A DNA stretch of 64,000 nt from Natroniella sp046097105 (GCF_046097105.1 NZ_CP175562.1:558001-622000), one strand, 5' to 3'. Shown: positions 8,390 through 17,466, counted from the stretch's first letter. Notes: generated from the sequence alone by a model not told the origin. Numbers and translations: made by a program.

Positions 8390-10166
8390 AAATAACACTT
8401 TATTTACTAGATTATTAATCCGTTTTTTGTTGATTTCTTTAATAATCATTGTAGTGTTAGGATTTTCTATGATTTATTTTTTTAGAAGTTTTTATTTTGA
8501 AAAGAGAGAAACAGAGATTATAAACAATAATAGAACAATGATGAACTTTATTTCTCAATCATTAGCTGATGATGATAGGATTGAAACTTTTAACTGGTTA
8601 AGGATTGTAGCAGAACTAAACTCAGGACAAGCATGGATTATAAATAAAGAAGGCTATTTATTATCCAGTTATCCTGCACTAACTGATAAAAAGGATAAGC
8701 GAATTAAATTTTTAGAATCTGAGGAAATTTTAGCTGGTAATATTGTTTCAAGTAGGGTTGAATCGGCTCATTTTGAAAGACCAATGTTGTTGATAGGAAT
8801 GCCAGTTTATTATTCAGGGAATATAGAAGGAGCATTACTGCTCTTTACTTCAGTAGCTGGAATAAATTCAACTATTCGGCAAGTCCAAAAAATGATGTTA
8901 TTCTCTTCTTTATTAGCAATCTTACTAGCAATGATAGTAGCTTATAGTTGGTCAAAGTCATTATCTGCTCCGCTACGGAAGTTGGGTAAAGTTGCTATTG
9001 AATTAAGTCAAGGTGCATTTGGGAAGACTGTTGAAGTTGATGCTGAAGGTGAGGTTGGTACTTTAGCTTATAGTATGAATTACTTGTCACAAAGACTAGA
9101 AGAAACAATTGATGATTTGAGAGAAGAACGTAATAAATTAAAATATATTTTAACAGGAATGAAAGAAGGTGTCTTGACTGTTAATCGACAGAAGAAAATA
9201 ATTTTAATTAATCAATCTGCTATAAAGTTACTTGATCTTAAAAATAAGGCTAGAGTTGTTGAACAGCAGCTTGAAATTATAGAAAATGGCAAGATTGAAG
9301 AACTATTTAGAAATGCATTACATGATCAAGAACCTTATCGAGAGGAATTATTTTTAGGAAAAAAGAATAATCAAAAGAGAATTTTGATTCATGCTACGCC
9401 CATTTATATTAAGAAGAGTCAGTTGTGGGGGGTAGTAGGGTTGTTTCAGGATATTAGTCAAAGGTGGCGTTTTGAACAATTACAGAAGGACTTTGTAGCA
9501 AACGTATCTCATGAATTAAAAGCACCTCTTTCTTCAATTAAAGGTTCTAGTGAAATTTTATTAGACGGAATTATAGTTGACAAAGAGCAACAACAAAATT
9601 ACTTACAAATCATTTTAAACGAAACTAACCGATTGGCCCAATTGGTAAATGAAATACTTGATTTAGCAGAAGCAGATAACAATGAGGTGAGTTTTAAGTT
9701 AGAAAAAGTAGCAGTTAAGCAACTATTAGAGCAGGTTCGTCTTGTCTTTAGGAAAGGTTTAAAACAGGAAGAAACATCTTTAACTATAATCAAACCAGAA
9801 GAAGAAGTTCATGTCTGGGCCAATGAAGAAAAGATCAAGCAAGTTTTATTAAATTTATTAAATAATGCTTATAAATTTTCTGATGATAAGCTTAGGATAA
9901 CTCTAGGAGCAGTTAAAGTTGATTCAAACAAGGTTAAATTTTGGGTTGAAGATGAGGGGATTGGAATTCCACAAGGTGAGTTAGAGAATGTTTGGGAAAG
10001 ATTCTATAAAGTAGATAAGGCTCGTACTCCAGATGAAGGAGGGAGTGGTTTAGGATTAGCCATAGTGAAAGAGATAATTAATCAGCACCAGGGAGAGATT
10101 TTTGTTGAGAGTGATTTAGGAATAGGTTCTACATTTGGGTTTTATTTATTAGAATATACTGATTAA
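8385..10166 (+). CDS. PhoR-like membrane sensor histidine kinase (second system)
   Basis: TM1, extracytoplasmic sensor domain, TM2, HAMP, PAS, HisKA (NVSHELKAP) and HATPase_c (NLLNNAYKFS, DEGIGIP, GSGLGLAIVK). The first conventional start is TTG 8427, already inside TM1 and without a ribosome site. A perfect GAGGTGA at 8372-8378 is 6 bp before ATT 8385, which overlaps the regulator stop. From there the protein begins IKNNTLFTRLLIRF, parallel to the MFNNLFSKI start of the first kinase. I therefore place the start at ATT 8385 (593 residues); TTG 8427 (579) is the conservative alternative. Downstream genes encode envelope proteins. Confidence 0.88.
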   Translation: MKNNTLFTRLLIRFLLISLIIIVVLGFSMIYFFRSFYFEKRETEIINNNRTMMNFISQSLADDDRIETFNWLRIVAELNSGQAWIINKEGYLLSSYPALTDKKDKRIKFLESEEILAGNIVSSRVESAHFERPMLLIGMPVYYSGNIEGALLLFTSVAGINSTIRQVQKMMLFSSLLAILLAMIVAYSWSKSLSAPLRKLGKVAIELSQGAFGKTVEVDAEGEVGTLAYSMNYLSQRLEETIDDLREERNKLKYILTGMKEGVLTVNRQKKIILINQSAIKLLDLKNKARVVEQQLEIIENGKIEELFRNALHDQEPYREELFLGKKNNQKRILIHATPIYIKKSQLWGVVGLFQDISQRWRFEQLQKDFVANVSHELKAPLSSIKGSSEILLDGIIVDKEQQQNYLQIILNETNRLAQLVNEILDLAEADNNEVSFKLEKVAVKQLLEQVRLVFRKGLKQEETSLTIIKPEEEVHVWANEEKIKQVLLNLLNNAYKFSDDKLRITLGAVKVDSNKVKFWVEDEGIGIPQGELENVWERFYKVDKARTPDEGGSGLGLAIVKEIINQHQGEIFVESDLGIGSTFGFYLLEYTD

Positions 10167-10179
10167 TTCTTTTTTATTA

Positions 10180-10231
10180 TTTTTCAAGTTTTTCTCACAA
10201 CTTTCTCACAAACAGCCTATATACTTATAAT
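10180..10231 (+). promoter_or_regulatory. Tandem 11-bp direct repeats and -10 box before the lipoprotein/Skp genes
   Basis: TTTCTCACAAC (10191-10201) and TTTCTCACAAA (10202-10212) are adjacent 11-bp repeats, preceded in phase by a degenerate third copy (10180-10190). A consensus TATAAT lies at 10226-10231, and the 17-bp-spaced -35 position (TTCTCA, 10203-10208) falls within the second repeat. Eleven-bp direct repeats overlapping a poor -35 are the classic layout of an OmpR/PhoB-activated promoter. The upstream regulator at 7.7 kb is the natural candidate. Confidence 0.6.
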
Positions 10232-10293
10232 TGAAATCGTGATTTGCGATTGGATAGAATATATTTTTAAAATTAAATTAGGAGGGATTAGTC

Positions 10294-10452
10294 ATGTTTG
10301 GGAAAAAAGGAATTGCATTAGTTTTAGTAGCGGTATTTAGTTTTGTGTTGATTGGTTGTGGTGCTCCCCCTGAAGAAGTTGAAGGTGAAGAAGAGCCGGT
10401 TGAACCAGGGGTGGAAGAAGAATTTGAGGGGTTTGAAGATGATTTAGATTAA
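10294..10452 (+). CDS. Small acidic lipoprotein
   Basis: A 52-residue protein. A positively charged start (MFGKKG) and hydrophobic stretch end in the lipobox LIGC (Cys22), so the mature form is a 31-residue lipid-anchored peptide rich in Glu and Pro (ratio dominated by E/D). Ribosome site GGAGGGATT precedes the ATG. It follows an apparently response-regulator-controlled promoter and precedes two Skp-like genes. I do not recognise a family; a small envelope-stress or anchoring lipoprotein is conceivable. Confidence 0.75.
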   Translation: MFGKKGIALVLVAVFSFVLIGCGAPPEEVEGEEEPVEPGVEEEFEGFEDDLD

Positions 10453-10513
10453 TCTGTAAATTGACAGAAATTCAAGTTAATAAGAAGGAAAATCTTTGAG
10501 GAGGTAATAAATT

Positions 10514-10966
10514 TTGTCTAAACAAAGAATATTAATCGGAGCATTAGTCTTACTTTTAGCTGTAGGAAGTATAATGATTAACCTTTCTAGCGAGGTCAGG
10601 GCAGAAGCAAATAAAATTGGTTATCTTAATTTAGAAGAAGTTTATGAAGTACATCCTGAAGTAGTAAAAGCAAATCAATCATTAGAAAAGGAAGCACAAG
10701 CATTGCAAAATGAGTTTCAACAAAAAATGAGTCAGTTAGATCCTGAAGAAGATCAGGAGCAGATGCAACAAATTCAACAGCAGTTTCAGCAACAATTTAC
10801 TCAACTTCAACAAGGTGAGATGGAAGAGATAGAACGTAAGATACAGCCAGATCTTGATCAAGTTCGTCAAGAATTGGGCTTAGATTTAATTGTAAATCAA
10901 GAAGTGGTAGTTAATGGTGGTCAAGATGTAACGGAAGAAGTAAAAGAGTATTTTGAAAATCTATAA
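10514..10966 (+). CDS. OmpH/Skp-family periplasmic chaperone (copy 1)
   Basis: 150 residues, TTG start with a strong GAGGAGGT ribosome site. A signal peptide (about 1-31, ending EVRAEA) is followed by KIGYLNLEEVYEVHPEVVKA, the Skp core entry. A long Gln/Glu-rich coiled coil follows (about 55-125) and the conserved end LGLDLIVNQEVVV...GGQDVT. Skp chaperones outer-membrane proteins in the periplasm, so its presence supports a diderm cell. Spacing of 61 bp after the lipoprotein gene suggests an operon; a strong terminator follows. Confidence 0.88.
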   Translation: MSKQRILIGALVLLLAVGSIMINLSSEVRAEANKIGYLNLEEVYEVHPEVVKANQSLEKEAQALQNEFQQKMSQLDPEEDQEQMQQIQQQFQQQFTQLQQGEMEEIERKIQPDLDQVRQELGLDLIVNQEVVVNGGQDVTEEVKEYFENL

Positions 10967-10984
10967 GAATATAAGTATTTAGTA

Positions 10985-11025
10985 AAGCATTAAGGGAGGG
11001 TTATAACCCTCCCTTAATGCTTTTT
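10985..11025 (+). terminator. Strong intrinsic terminator between the two Skp genes
   Basis: Perfect 16-bp stem AAGCATTAAGGGAGGG / CCCTCCCTTAATGCTT with a 6-base loop followed by a T-run. Confidence 0.93.
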
Positions 11026-11155
11026 ACTTGTTAAATTATGGTTAAGTTTTTGACTTTAATTTAGGTTTCTGTTATAATTGAAATTAAAGTTTAATATTTC
11101 AAAAAGAGATTTATTATCTTTAAGTGATAAGATTTTAGGGGGAGGAAGTGTAAAG

Positions 11156-11605
11156 TTGGAGATTAAAAGAAAGATTATTGGAGGTTTAGCTGTAGTCTTA
11201 ATTGTTGCTGGATTGATTGTTTTACCATTGCAAACAGTAGAAGCAACAGGGAATGATATTGGTTATGTAAGTGAAGAAGTTTATGAAGTACATCCTGAAG
11301 TTGTTAAATTTCAACAAGACATGCAACAACAGATTCAAGCTTATGAACAACAGTTTATGGAAGAAATAAGTGGGCTAGATCAACAAGAGGATATGCAAGA
11401 GATTCAGCAGATTCAACAACAGGTTGAACAACAGATTCAGATTGAACAAGCAGAAAAGCAAGAAAAGTTGTTTGAAAAGGTAGAGGCTGATTTGGAAAAC
11501 GTAAGAGAAGAATTAGGTTTGGATATTATCTTACATGAGCAAGTAGTTATCAGTGGAGGGCAAGATGTGACTGAAGAAGTAAAAGATTATTTTGAAAATA
11601 TGTAA
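11156..11605 (+). CDS. OmpH/Skp-family periplasmic chaperone (copy 2)
   Basis: TTG 11156 is chosen because GGGGGAGG (11138-11145) lies upstream and the signal peptide (MEIKRKIIGGLAVVLIVAGL, cleavage after about VEA) starts there. An upstream start at 11078 would add an uncharacteristic leader. The 149-residue product parallels copy 1: NDIGYVSEEVYEVHPEVVKF, a Gln-rich coiled coil, and LGLDIILHEQVVISGGQDVT. The clear paralogy and the terminator between the two indicate tandem duplication with separate transcription. Confidence 0.85.
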   Translation: MEIKRKIIGGLAVVLIVAGLIVLPLQTVEATGNDIGYVSEEVYEVHPEVVKFQQDMQQQIQAYEQQFMEEISGLDQQEDMQEIQQIQQQVEQQIQIEQAEKQEKLFEKVEADLENVREELGLDIILHEQVVISGGQDVTEEVKDYFENM

Positions 11606-11625
11606 ATTAATAATAAATCAAATGG

Positions 11626-11660
11626 GATCGTCAGTTGATACTGACGATCTTTTTCTTTTT
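11626..11660 (+). terminator. Intrinsic terminator after Skp copy 2
   Basis: Perfect 10-bp stem GATCGTCAGT / ACTGACGATC with TGAT loop, followed by TTTTTCTTTTT. Confidence 0.93.
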
Positions 11661-11798
11661 ATGTTGCTTTTAATTATTCTTTAAAGTTGCTAAGCAGCAA
11701 GCTTGCTCTTATCTTTTAATAATTATGAACCTATTTGAATAAAAAGAGCAAATGTGATATTATGAGGAGAAATATTGAGTAGGAGAGGAGTTAAAAGT

Positions 11799-13298
11799 AT
11801 GGTTCAAACAGAAGCTTTGATGACGTTTGTTGTTTATTTTTTATTATTAATGGGTCTGGGGGTTTATTTTTATAAACAGACTACTGATTTGGAAGATTAT
11901 TTACTTGGTGGTAGAGAGATGGGGAGTTGGGTTACTGCTTTATCAGCACAAGCGAGTGATATGAGTGGTTGGTTATTGATGGGCTTGCCTGGAGCTGTTT
12001 ATTTAGGTGGAATGGCTGAAGCTTGGATAGCAATTGGATTGTTACTAGGAACCTTTTTCAATTGGAAATTAGTTCCTGCAAGATTGAGGCTTTATACTCA
12101 AGAGACTGATACTATGACATTACCGTCTTTTTTTGAAGAGAGGTTTAAAGACCCTACTGGGATGTTAAGAACTATAACTGCAATAATAATTTTATTCTTT
12201 TTTACGATTTATTCTTCTTCTGGGTTAGTTGCAGCGGGAAGGCTGTTTGAAGCTATGTTTAATATTGATTATACTACAGCAGTATTAATCGGCTCTGGAG
12301 TAGTTATTTTATATACATTTTTAGGCGGATTTCTAGCAGTTAGTTGGACAGATTTCTTTCAAGGGATATTGATGTTTTGTGCAATTATAATTGTTCCAAT
12401 TCTTGCTTATAACTTTGTAGGTGGAACAACTATTATTATAGAAACAATGGAAGTTAGGGAGATTTCTAAGTATTTAATCCCTAGAGAGGAAGGTATACCT
12501 TTATTAGCCATACTCTCAGCTTTAGCTTGGGGGTTAGGTTATTTTGGACAACCTCATATCTTGGCTCGATTTATGGGAGTTAAGTCTGTTGAAGAATTAC
12601 CAAAAGCAATGACAATAGCAATGATTTGGGTTGTTATTTCTTTACTTGGAGCAGTAATAATCGGTTTAATTTCAATTCCTATGTTTGAAGGTTTGGCAGA
12701 AGGAACACATGAAAAAGTCTTTATTTATATGATTGAAAAATTGTTCAGTCCGTGGTTTGGTGGAATATTATTAGCTGCAATTTTATCAGCGATTATGTCT
12801 ACTATTGATTCTCAATTATTGGTTTCATCTTCTGCATTGACGGAGGATTTATATAAAAAGTTAATCAATAAGGAGGCTTCAAGGCAAGAGTTGGTGTGGA
12901 CAGGACGGATTAGTGTAGTTATTATTTCAATAATTGCTTTATTTTTAGCTTTAAATCCTGAAAATACAGTTTTAGGGTTGGTAGCATATGCATGGGGTGG
13001 ATTTGGAGCTGCTTTTGGCCCAGTAGTTTTATTTGCTCTCTTTTCTAGGCAAACAACTTGGAAATCTGTTTTAATTGGAATGATTACAGGAACAGTAGTG
13101 TTGGTTATTTGGAAAGAAGTGGGGTTAGATGGGGTATTGTATGAAATTGTACCTGGTTTTATTGTTAATTCAGGAATGATCTATCTGTCAAACTTATTTA
13201 TCAATCAAGATAATGAAATTATTCTTGAAGAATATGATAAGATTGTAGAGAAAATTGAAGCTAAAAAGATTGATCCTAAAGAGGCTATTAATTCTTAA
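11799..13298 (+). CDS. putP: PutP-type sodium/proline symporter (SSS family)
   Basis: 499 residues from ATG 11799, chosen over TTG 11775 because AGGAGAGGAG (11781-11790) sits between them. About 13 membrane segments. Family landmarks are DYLLGGREMGSWVTALSAQASDMSGW near the start and the sodium-site region SAIMSTIDSQLLVSSSALTEDLYK around residue 330-350. SSS transporters of this subgroup import proline with Na+, which would supply an osmolyte or a fermentable amino acid in a halophile. It is monocistronic by context. Confidence 0.9.
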   Translation: MVQTEALMTFVVYFLLLMGLGVYFYKQTTDLEDYLLGGREMGSWVTALSAQASDMSGWLLMGLPGAVYLGGMAEAWIAIGLLLGTFFNWKLVPARLRLYTQETDTMTLPSFFEERFKDPTGMLRTITAIIILFFFTIYSSSGLVAAGRLFEAMFNIDYTTAVLIGSGVVILYTFLGGFLAVSWTDFFQGILMFCAIIIVPILAYNFVGGTTIIIETMEVREISKYLIPREEGIPLLAILSALAWGLGYFGQPHILARFMGVKSVEELPKAMTIAMIWVVISLLGAVIIGLISIPMFEGLAEGTHEKVFIYMIEKLFSPWFGGILLAAILSAIMSTIDSQLLVSSSALTEDLYKKLINKEASRQELVWTGRISVVIISIIALFLALNPENTVLGLVAYAWGGFGAAFGPVVLFALFSRQTTWKSVLIGMITGTVVLVIWKEVGLDGVLYEIVPGFIVNSGMIYLSNLFINQDNEIILEEYDKIVEKIEAKKIDPKEAINS

Positions 13299-13354
13299 AA
13301 GTAGCTGTATAATAACTTAATTTAGCAACGTGTTTGTTTAATTAGTTAAAGAAC

Positions 13355-13383
13355 TTGACATTAACTGTATAAAGATTTATAAT
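13355..13383 (+). promoter_or_regulatory. Perfect consensus sigma-A promoter
   Basis: TTGACA (13355-13360), 17-bp spacer, TATAAT (13378-13383). The nearest downstream gene starts at 13751, so the transcript would carry a leader of about 360 bases. That leader (about 13390-13750) holds no ORF I can support and no riboswitch class I recognise. Confidence 0.7.
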
Positions 13384-13750
13384 TATCATAAATATAATAT
13401 AATCCGACACAAAAAGCAGAAAATAGTCACATTTTTACTGCAATATGATTAATTTAGCAAATAATTTAGAAAGATAGCTAATTTAGCTAATATAATAAAT
13501 GTGCTAGCATTAAAGGTCTTCTTTAACATTTAGGTGTAAGTGCAATATTGATCATATTACTTTAGGGTTTAAAAGGTTAGGAGAGCTAGATATCTTAAAA
13601 TTTTATTTTGAATAGATAATATTAATTTACTTTTTGTAGGTTAATTATAATATATTATTCTAATACTTTTGTTACTTAGAAAGAAGCTGAGTAATAGTGA
13701 GAAATGAGTAGGTTCAAAATTAATTTTAATTTAAGTGAGGAGTGAGAAGG

Positions 13751-15103
13751 ATGAATAATGATTTGCAGGAAAGAGAGAATTGGACATCAAAACTTGGATT
13801 TATTTTGGCAGCTGCTGGTTCAGCAGTTGGTTTAGGTAACATTTGGCGTTTTCCTTATGTTACAGGAGAAAATGGTGGTGCGGCTTTTTTATTGATCTAT
13901 CTTATCGCTATTATTTTAATAGGTTATCCAGTAATGGTTGCGGAGATGTCTTTAGGGCGTAAGACAGAAAAAAACCCAGTTGGTGCTTTTAAAAATTTGG
14001 CCCCAGACACACCTTGGTGGTTAGTAGGAGCGTTGGGTGTATTTACAGGGTTTGTAATTTTAAGTTATTATTCAGTAATTGCTGGTTGGTCAATGGCTTA
14101 TATTGTACAAGCAGCAAATGGATTTACTAGTGAGATGGATTTTGCAGGTTTATTTGGAGGTCATATTAGTAGTGTTGGTGAACCGCTTTTATGGCATGCT
14201 ACTTTTATGGGAATAACTATTGGTATTATTAGTGCTGGAGTTGTAAAAGGAATTCAGAAAGCAGTGAAGATTTTAATGCCTATTTTATTTATCTTGTTAG
14301 TAGCACTGGTCTTTCGTTCTGTATCATTAGAGGGGGCAGGAGAAGGTTTAGCATTTTATTTAGCACCTGATTTTAGTCAACTTACTTGGTATAGTCTCAA
14401 TGAAGCAATTGCTCAGGCATTCTTTACATTAAGTCTTGGTATGGGTGCTATGATTACTTATGGCAGTTACTTATCTAAAGATGATAATATCAGTGATAGT
14501 GCTGGGTATGTACTTGGGCTTGATACATTAATTGCAGTTTTATCTGGATTTGCTATTTTTCCTGCTGTATTTGCTTTAGGATTAAGTCCAGATGCTGGAC
14601 CAGGTTTAACTTTTATTACTTTACCAGCAGTCTTTGCTGAAATGCCGCTAGGTACTCTATTTGGGTTCTTGTTTTTTGTATTACTAACAATTGCTGCTAT
14701 AACTTCAGCTATTTCTTTGCTCGAGGTTGTTGTAGCATATATGGTTGATGAACATGAATGGGAACGTAAGAAGGCTGCTCAAGTAGTAGGAATTGTTATC
14801 TTTTTAGTAGGGATTCCACCATTACTTGGGTATAGTGCATTATCTGATTTTCAATTTTTAGGAATGGATATTTTAGATACTTATGATTGGTTTGCTAATG
14901 CTATCTTTTTGCCATTAGGTGGATTATTAACAGCTATTTTTGCTGGTTATGTTTGGGGAGCGAGAAATACTGCTGATGAAGCAAATAAGGCAGAAGGTGT
15001 ATTAAGTGTAGGTAATTTATTTGGAGTATTAATTAAGTATGTAGTACCAGTTGCTATTGGTACAATTATGGTTGTTGGAATCTGGCAGACTTTGGCTGGT
15101 TAA
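13751..15103 (+). CDS. Neurotransmitter:sodium symporter (NSS/SNF) family transporter
   Basis: About 450 residues from ATG 13751; GTG 13742 is possible but lies right against the ribosome site GAGGAG. It shows the NSS signature WTSKLGFILAAAGSAVGLGN followed by IWRFPYVTGENGGAAFLL, which forms the Na+ and substrate sites in TM1. A dozen membrane segments follow, as in MhsT and LeuT. These proteins take up amino acids with sodium. Substrate cannot be assigned. It is preceded by a long untranslated leader and followed by a strong terminator. Confidence 0.93.
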   Translation: MNNDLQERENWTSKLGFILAAAGSAVGLGNIWRFPYVTGENGGAAFLLIYLIAIILIGYPVMVAEMSLGRKTEKNPVGAFKNLAPDTPWWLVGALGVFTGFVILSYYSVIAGWSMAYIVQAANGFTSEMDFAGLFGGHISSVGEPLLWHATFMGITIGIISAGVVKGIQKAVKILMPILFILLVALVFRSVSLEGAGEGLAFYLAPDFSQLTWYSLNEAIAQAFFTLSLGMGAMITYGSYLSKDDNISDSAGYVLGLDTLIAVLSGFAIFPAVFALGLSPDAGPGLTFITLPAVFAEMPLGTLFGFLFFVLLTIAAITSAISLLEVVVAYMVDEHEWERKKAAQVVGIVIFLVGIPPLLGYSALSDFQFLGMDILDTYDWFANAIFLPLGGLLTAIFAGYVWGARNTADEANKAEGVLSVGNLFGVLIKYVVPVAIGTIMVVGIWQTLAG

Positions 15104-15138
15104 TTAAATTAATTAGTTTTAAAAATAGATTTAATTTT

Positions 15139-15168
15139 ACCCTTCTCTCATTTGGGAGAAGGGTTTTT
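15139..15168 (+). terminator. Terminator after the NSS transporter
   Basis: Stem ACCCTTCTC / GAGAAGGGT, 8-base loop, then a T-run. Confidence 0.92.
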
Positions 15169-15421
15169 ATATGTATGAGTAATTAATTAGTTAAGTTAAG
15201 TCGAATTAGTTATGTTAGTTAAAAGCATTATATTGATTATATTTACATTATTCGATATAATGCAAGTGTAATGTATATATATTATTAAAAAGGTCAAGGA
15301 GCTAAGGTGATTGAGTATCTAAATAGTTTTAATATTCAAATAACAAGAAAAATGTTTTAGAAATTAGTAGAGTTTAATTTTTATAGGATTGATTATTAAA
15401 TAATAAGTAGGTGATGGTAAT
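15169..15421. other. Gene-free region with a palindromic site
   Basis: No gene is visible. Arms GCATTATAT (15225-15233) and ATATAATGC (15255-15263) form an inverted repeat, with TTACA and TGTAA boxes overlapping the right half. It could be an operator for the small gene at 15422. No clear promoter is seen. Confidence 0.3.
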
Positions 15422-15712
15422 ATGGTAAGGTTGAAGGTTTGTGAGATTATGTATGAAGACATAGATGGAAATATAATAGTTGAAATGGTATTAAAGCCAT
15501 TAACTTTTTGGAGTGGTTGGACAGAAGAAGAGATAAGAAAACTTAATTTTTTAAGGCATCAATTAGGTACTCCAGGAGAGCAAGGAGGAACTTGCAAATG
15601 GAGTATTCAAAATTATCTTTCAGCTCAAAAGTTAAGTTTAAAAATGGATCAAGAGATTTCAATTGCAAAATTATATGAGCTAGTACAAGAAAAAGCAGTG
15701 AGTAAAAATTAA
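15422..15712 (+). CDS. Hypothetical 96-residue protein
   Basis: No family recognised. The product is soluble, starts MVRLKVCEIMYEDIDGNIIV, and has a Trp-rich patch (LTFWSGWTEEE) and two Cys. Codon use resembles neighbours and the start is preceded by a weak GTGATGGTAAT ribosome site. It stands alone between the NSS transporter and a convergent TPP-enzyme gene. A real but uncharacterised gene is likely; a spurious ORF is possible. Confidence 0.5.
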   Translation: MVRLKVCEIMYEDIDGNIIVEMVLKPLTFWSGWTEEEIRKLNFLRHQLGTPGEQGGTCKWSIQNYLSAQKLSLKMDQEISIAKLYELVQEKAVSKN

Positions 15713-15827
15713 CTATAAATCAAAAAGAAATATTTTTAGTTTAAGATTATAAGAATTTTAGTACTGGTTTCTTTATTATGTTAGAAGTGATGTTATATGA
15801 ATTTAATTGTTTTTATTTTCAGATTTA

Positions 15828-15855
15828 AATTGAGTTGCCTAATGGCAACTCAATT
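15828..15855 (-). terminator. Hairpin at the end of the TPP-enzyme gene
   Basis: Perfect 12-bp stem AATTGAGTTGCC / GGCAACTCAATT with TAAT loop, three bases after the minus-strand stop. The U-tract on either side is short, so it may serve convergent transcription from both directions. Confidence 0.65.
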
Positions 15856-15858
15856 ATT

Positions 15859-17466
15859 TTACAATTTAGTTCCAGCTGGAATTGGAGTAGCAGTTGGAAC
15901 ATCTATAAGCAATGGTTCATCTAGGTCTTTATTGTCTAACAAGATTTCTTTGAGTTGTTGAGGGTTTTCTACTCTAATGCTTTTTACACCGCATGCTTTT
16001 GCTAACTTAACAAAATCAGGATTATTAAGTTTTACTTCAGTAGGTGATAATTTTGCAGTTACCATCTTGTTATTTTCCATTGCTAACATACCATTATTTA
16101 GAATTATGATTCTGACAGGAAGGTTATATTTATTTGCGGTTAGAATTTCACCTAAAAACATTGAAATCCCTCCATCACCAATGATAGAAGTTACTGGCTT
16201 ATTGGGACTGTTAATTTTAGCTGCTAAAGCGGCCGGTAAGCTGAATCCCATTGTTCTCCAAGTGCCTGACAAGAGAACTTCTTGACAACGATTACCAAAA
16301 AATTTACCAAACCAAATTGTATTATCTCCAGAATCGACAGAGATAATCTCATCTGGACAAGCTTGTTCACTGACCACTCTAATTACTGCTTGGGGTGGAA
16401 GTGGATATCCTTCTTGATGGCTTTTTGTGTCTAACCTTTCAAACCAAGTTGTTCTTGCTTCATTTATTTGGTTGGCCCAGTCTTGGTTTTCAAATTTTGT
16501 GAGTTGATTGAGTAATAGTTGAAGTGATTTTTTTATTTCGCCTACAACGCCTACTTTAATAGGATGATTCATTCCAATATTTTCTTTGCAGAGATCGAAT
16601 TGAATTACTTTAGGTTTCCTAGGAACATAATCCATTGGCCACCAAGTTGCTCCTAAAGTAATTATTAGATCAGCTTTTTGTAATATTTGAGCAGCTTCTG
16701 GACTGCCTGCATGCCCCAATCCACCTAATGATTGTGGAATATCATATTCAATAATTCCGGTAGCAGGTAAAGTATTGATCAAACCTGCTCCAGTTTTAGA
16801 GGCAAGCTTTATTAATTCTTCCCGACAATTTCTAGCTCCTCTCCCATAAAGAATAACCGGTTGATTTGCTTGGTTAATCAATTGGCTGGCTTGTTTGATT
16901 GTATTTTGTTCAGATCTTTCTTTTTGATCTAAGTGAGGGGGGTATTCTCTAGGTTTAGCATTAGTTTGTTGATCCCATAAATCCATAGGGAGGACCAATT
17001 GGCTTACCCCTCCTTTGGTGATAGCTAAGGACATTGCTTTAATTAATAAATCTACAATTGATTCTGGATTACTTACTATATCTGAAAAGACGGTCAATGG
17101 TCTAATTAATTCTAATTGATCTAGATATTGTTTATAATTGGTACCTATGTTGTGGGTGGGAACTTGTCCAGTTAAAAGTAAGACTGGAGTTTTATCAACA
17201 GAAGCATCTGCAATACCGTTGATAATATTTGCTGTCCCAGGACCACTATGGGAAACACAAACAGCTAGTTCTCCTGTCAGTTTAGCTTCGGCTGAGGCCA
17301 TAAATCCAGCAGTGGCTTCATGTTTAGTTGTATATAAATTTAATTCCGAACTTTCTAATTCTGCAAATAATTTTAAGATTGTATCTCCAGCATAACTATA
17401 GACGTTTTGGACTTTAAATTTTCTCAACTGTTCGATTAAGACTTGGCTTACTTTTTTTTGTGTCAT
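15859..17466 (-). CDS. Thiamine diphosphate-dependent enzyme, acetolactate synthase/pyruvate oxidase family
   Basis: 535 residues in the usual three-domain order: N-terminal PYR domain with the catalytic Glu in TTKHEATAGFMA (about 49-60) and HSGPGTANIINGIAD, a central domain (about 190-320), and a C-terminal PP domain with IIGDGGISMF and the diphosphate/Mg2+ motif about 430-460. The YAGDTILKLFAEL start resembles pyruvate oxidases and related decarboxylases more than anabolic IlvB. No small subunit is adjacent. It faces away from an aminotransferase, so a role in decarboxylating a 2-oxo acid or ligating C2 units linked to amine breakdown is possible but unproven. Confidence 0.82.
   Translation of the reverse strand: MTQKKVSQVLIEQLRKFKVQNVYSYAGDTILKLFAELESSELNLYTTKHEATAGFMASAEAKLTGELAVCVSHSGPGTANIINGIADASVDKTPVLLLTGQVPTHNIGTNYKQYLDQLELIRPLTVFSDIVSNPESIVDLLIKAMSLAITKGGVSQLVLPMDLWDQQTNAKPREYPPHLDQKERSEQNTIKQASQLINQANQPVILYGRGARNCREELIKLASKTGAGLINTLPATGIIEYDIPQSLGGLGHAGSPEAAQILQKADLIITLGATWWPMDYVPRKPKVIQFDLCKENIGMNHPIKVGVVGEIKKSLQLLLNQLTKFENQDWANQINEARTTWFERLDTKSHQEGYPLPPQAVIRVVSEQACPDEIISVDSGDNTIWFGKFFGNRCQEVLLSGTWRTMGFSLPAALAAKINSPNKPVTSIIGDGGISMFLGEILTANKYNLPVRIIILNNGMLAMENNKMVTAKLSPTEVKLNNPDFVKLAKACGVKSIRVENPQQLKEILLDNKDLDEPLLIDVPTATPIPAGTKL

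Noticed and set aside
13390..13750. Riboswitch in the symporter leader
   Set aside because: No recognised class motif was found; kept as an open leader only.
15977..17395. Plus-strand ORFs inside the TPP-enzyme gene
   Set aside because: Antisense to a full conserved enzyme and without starts or known domains.
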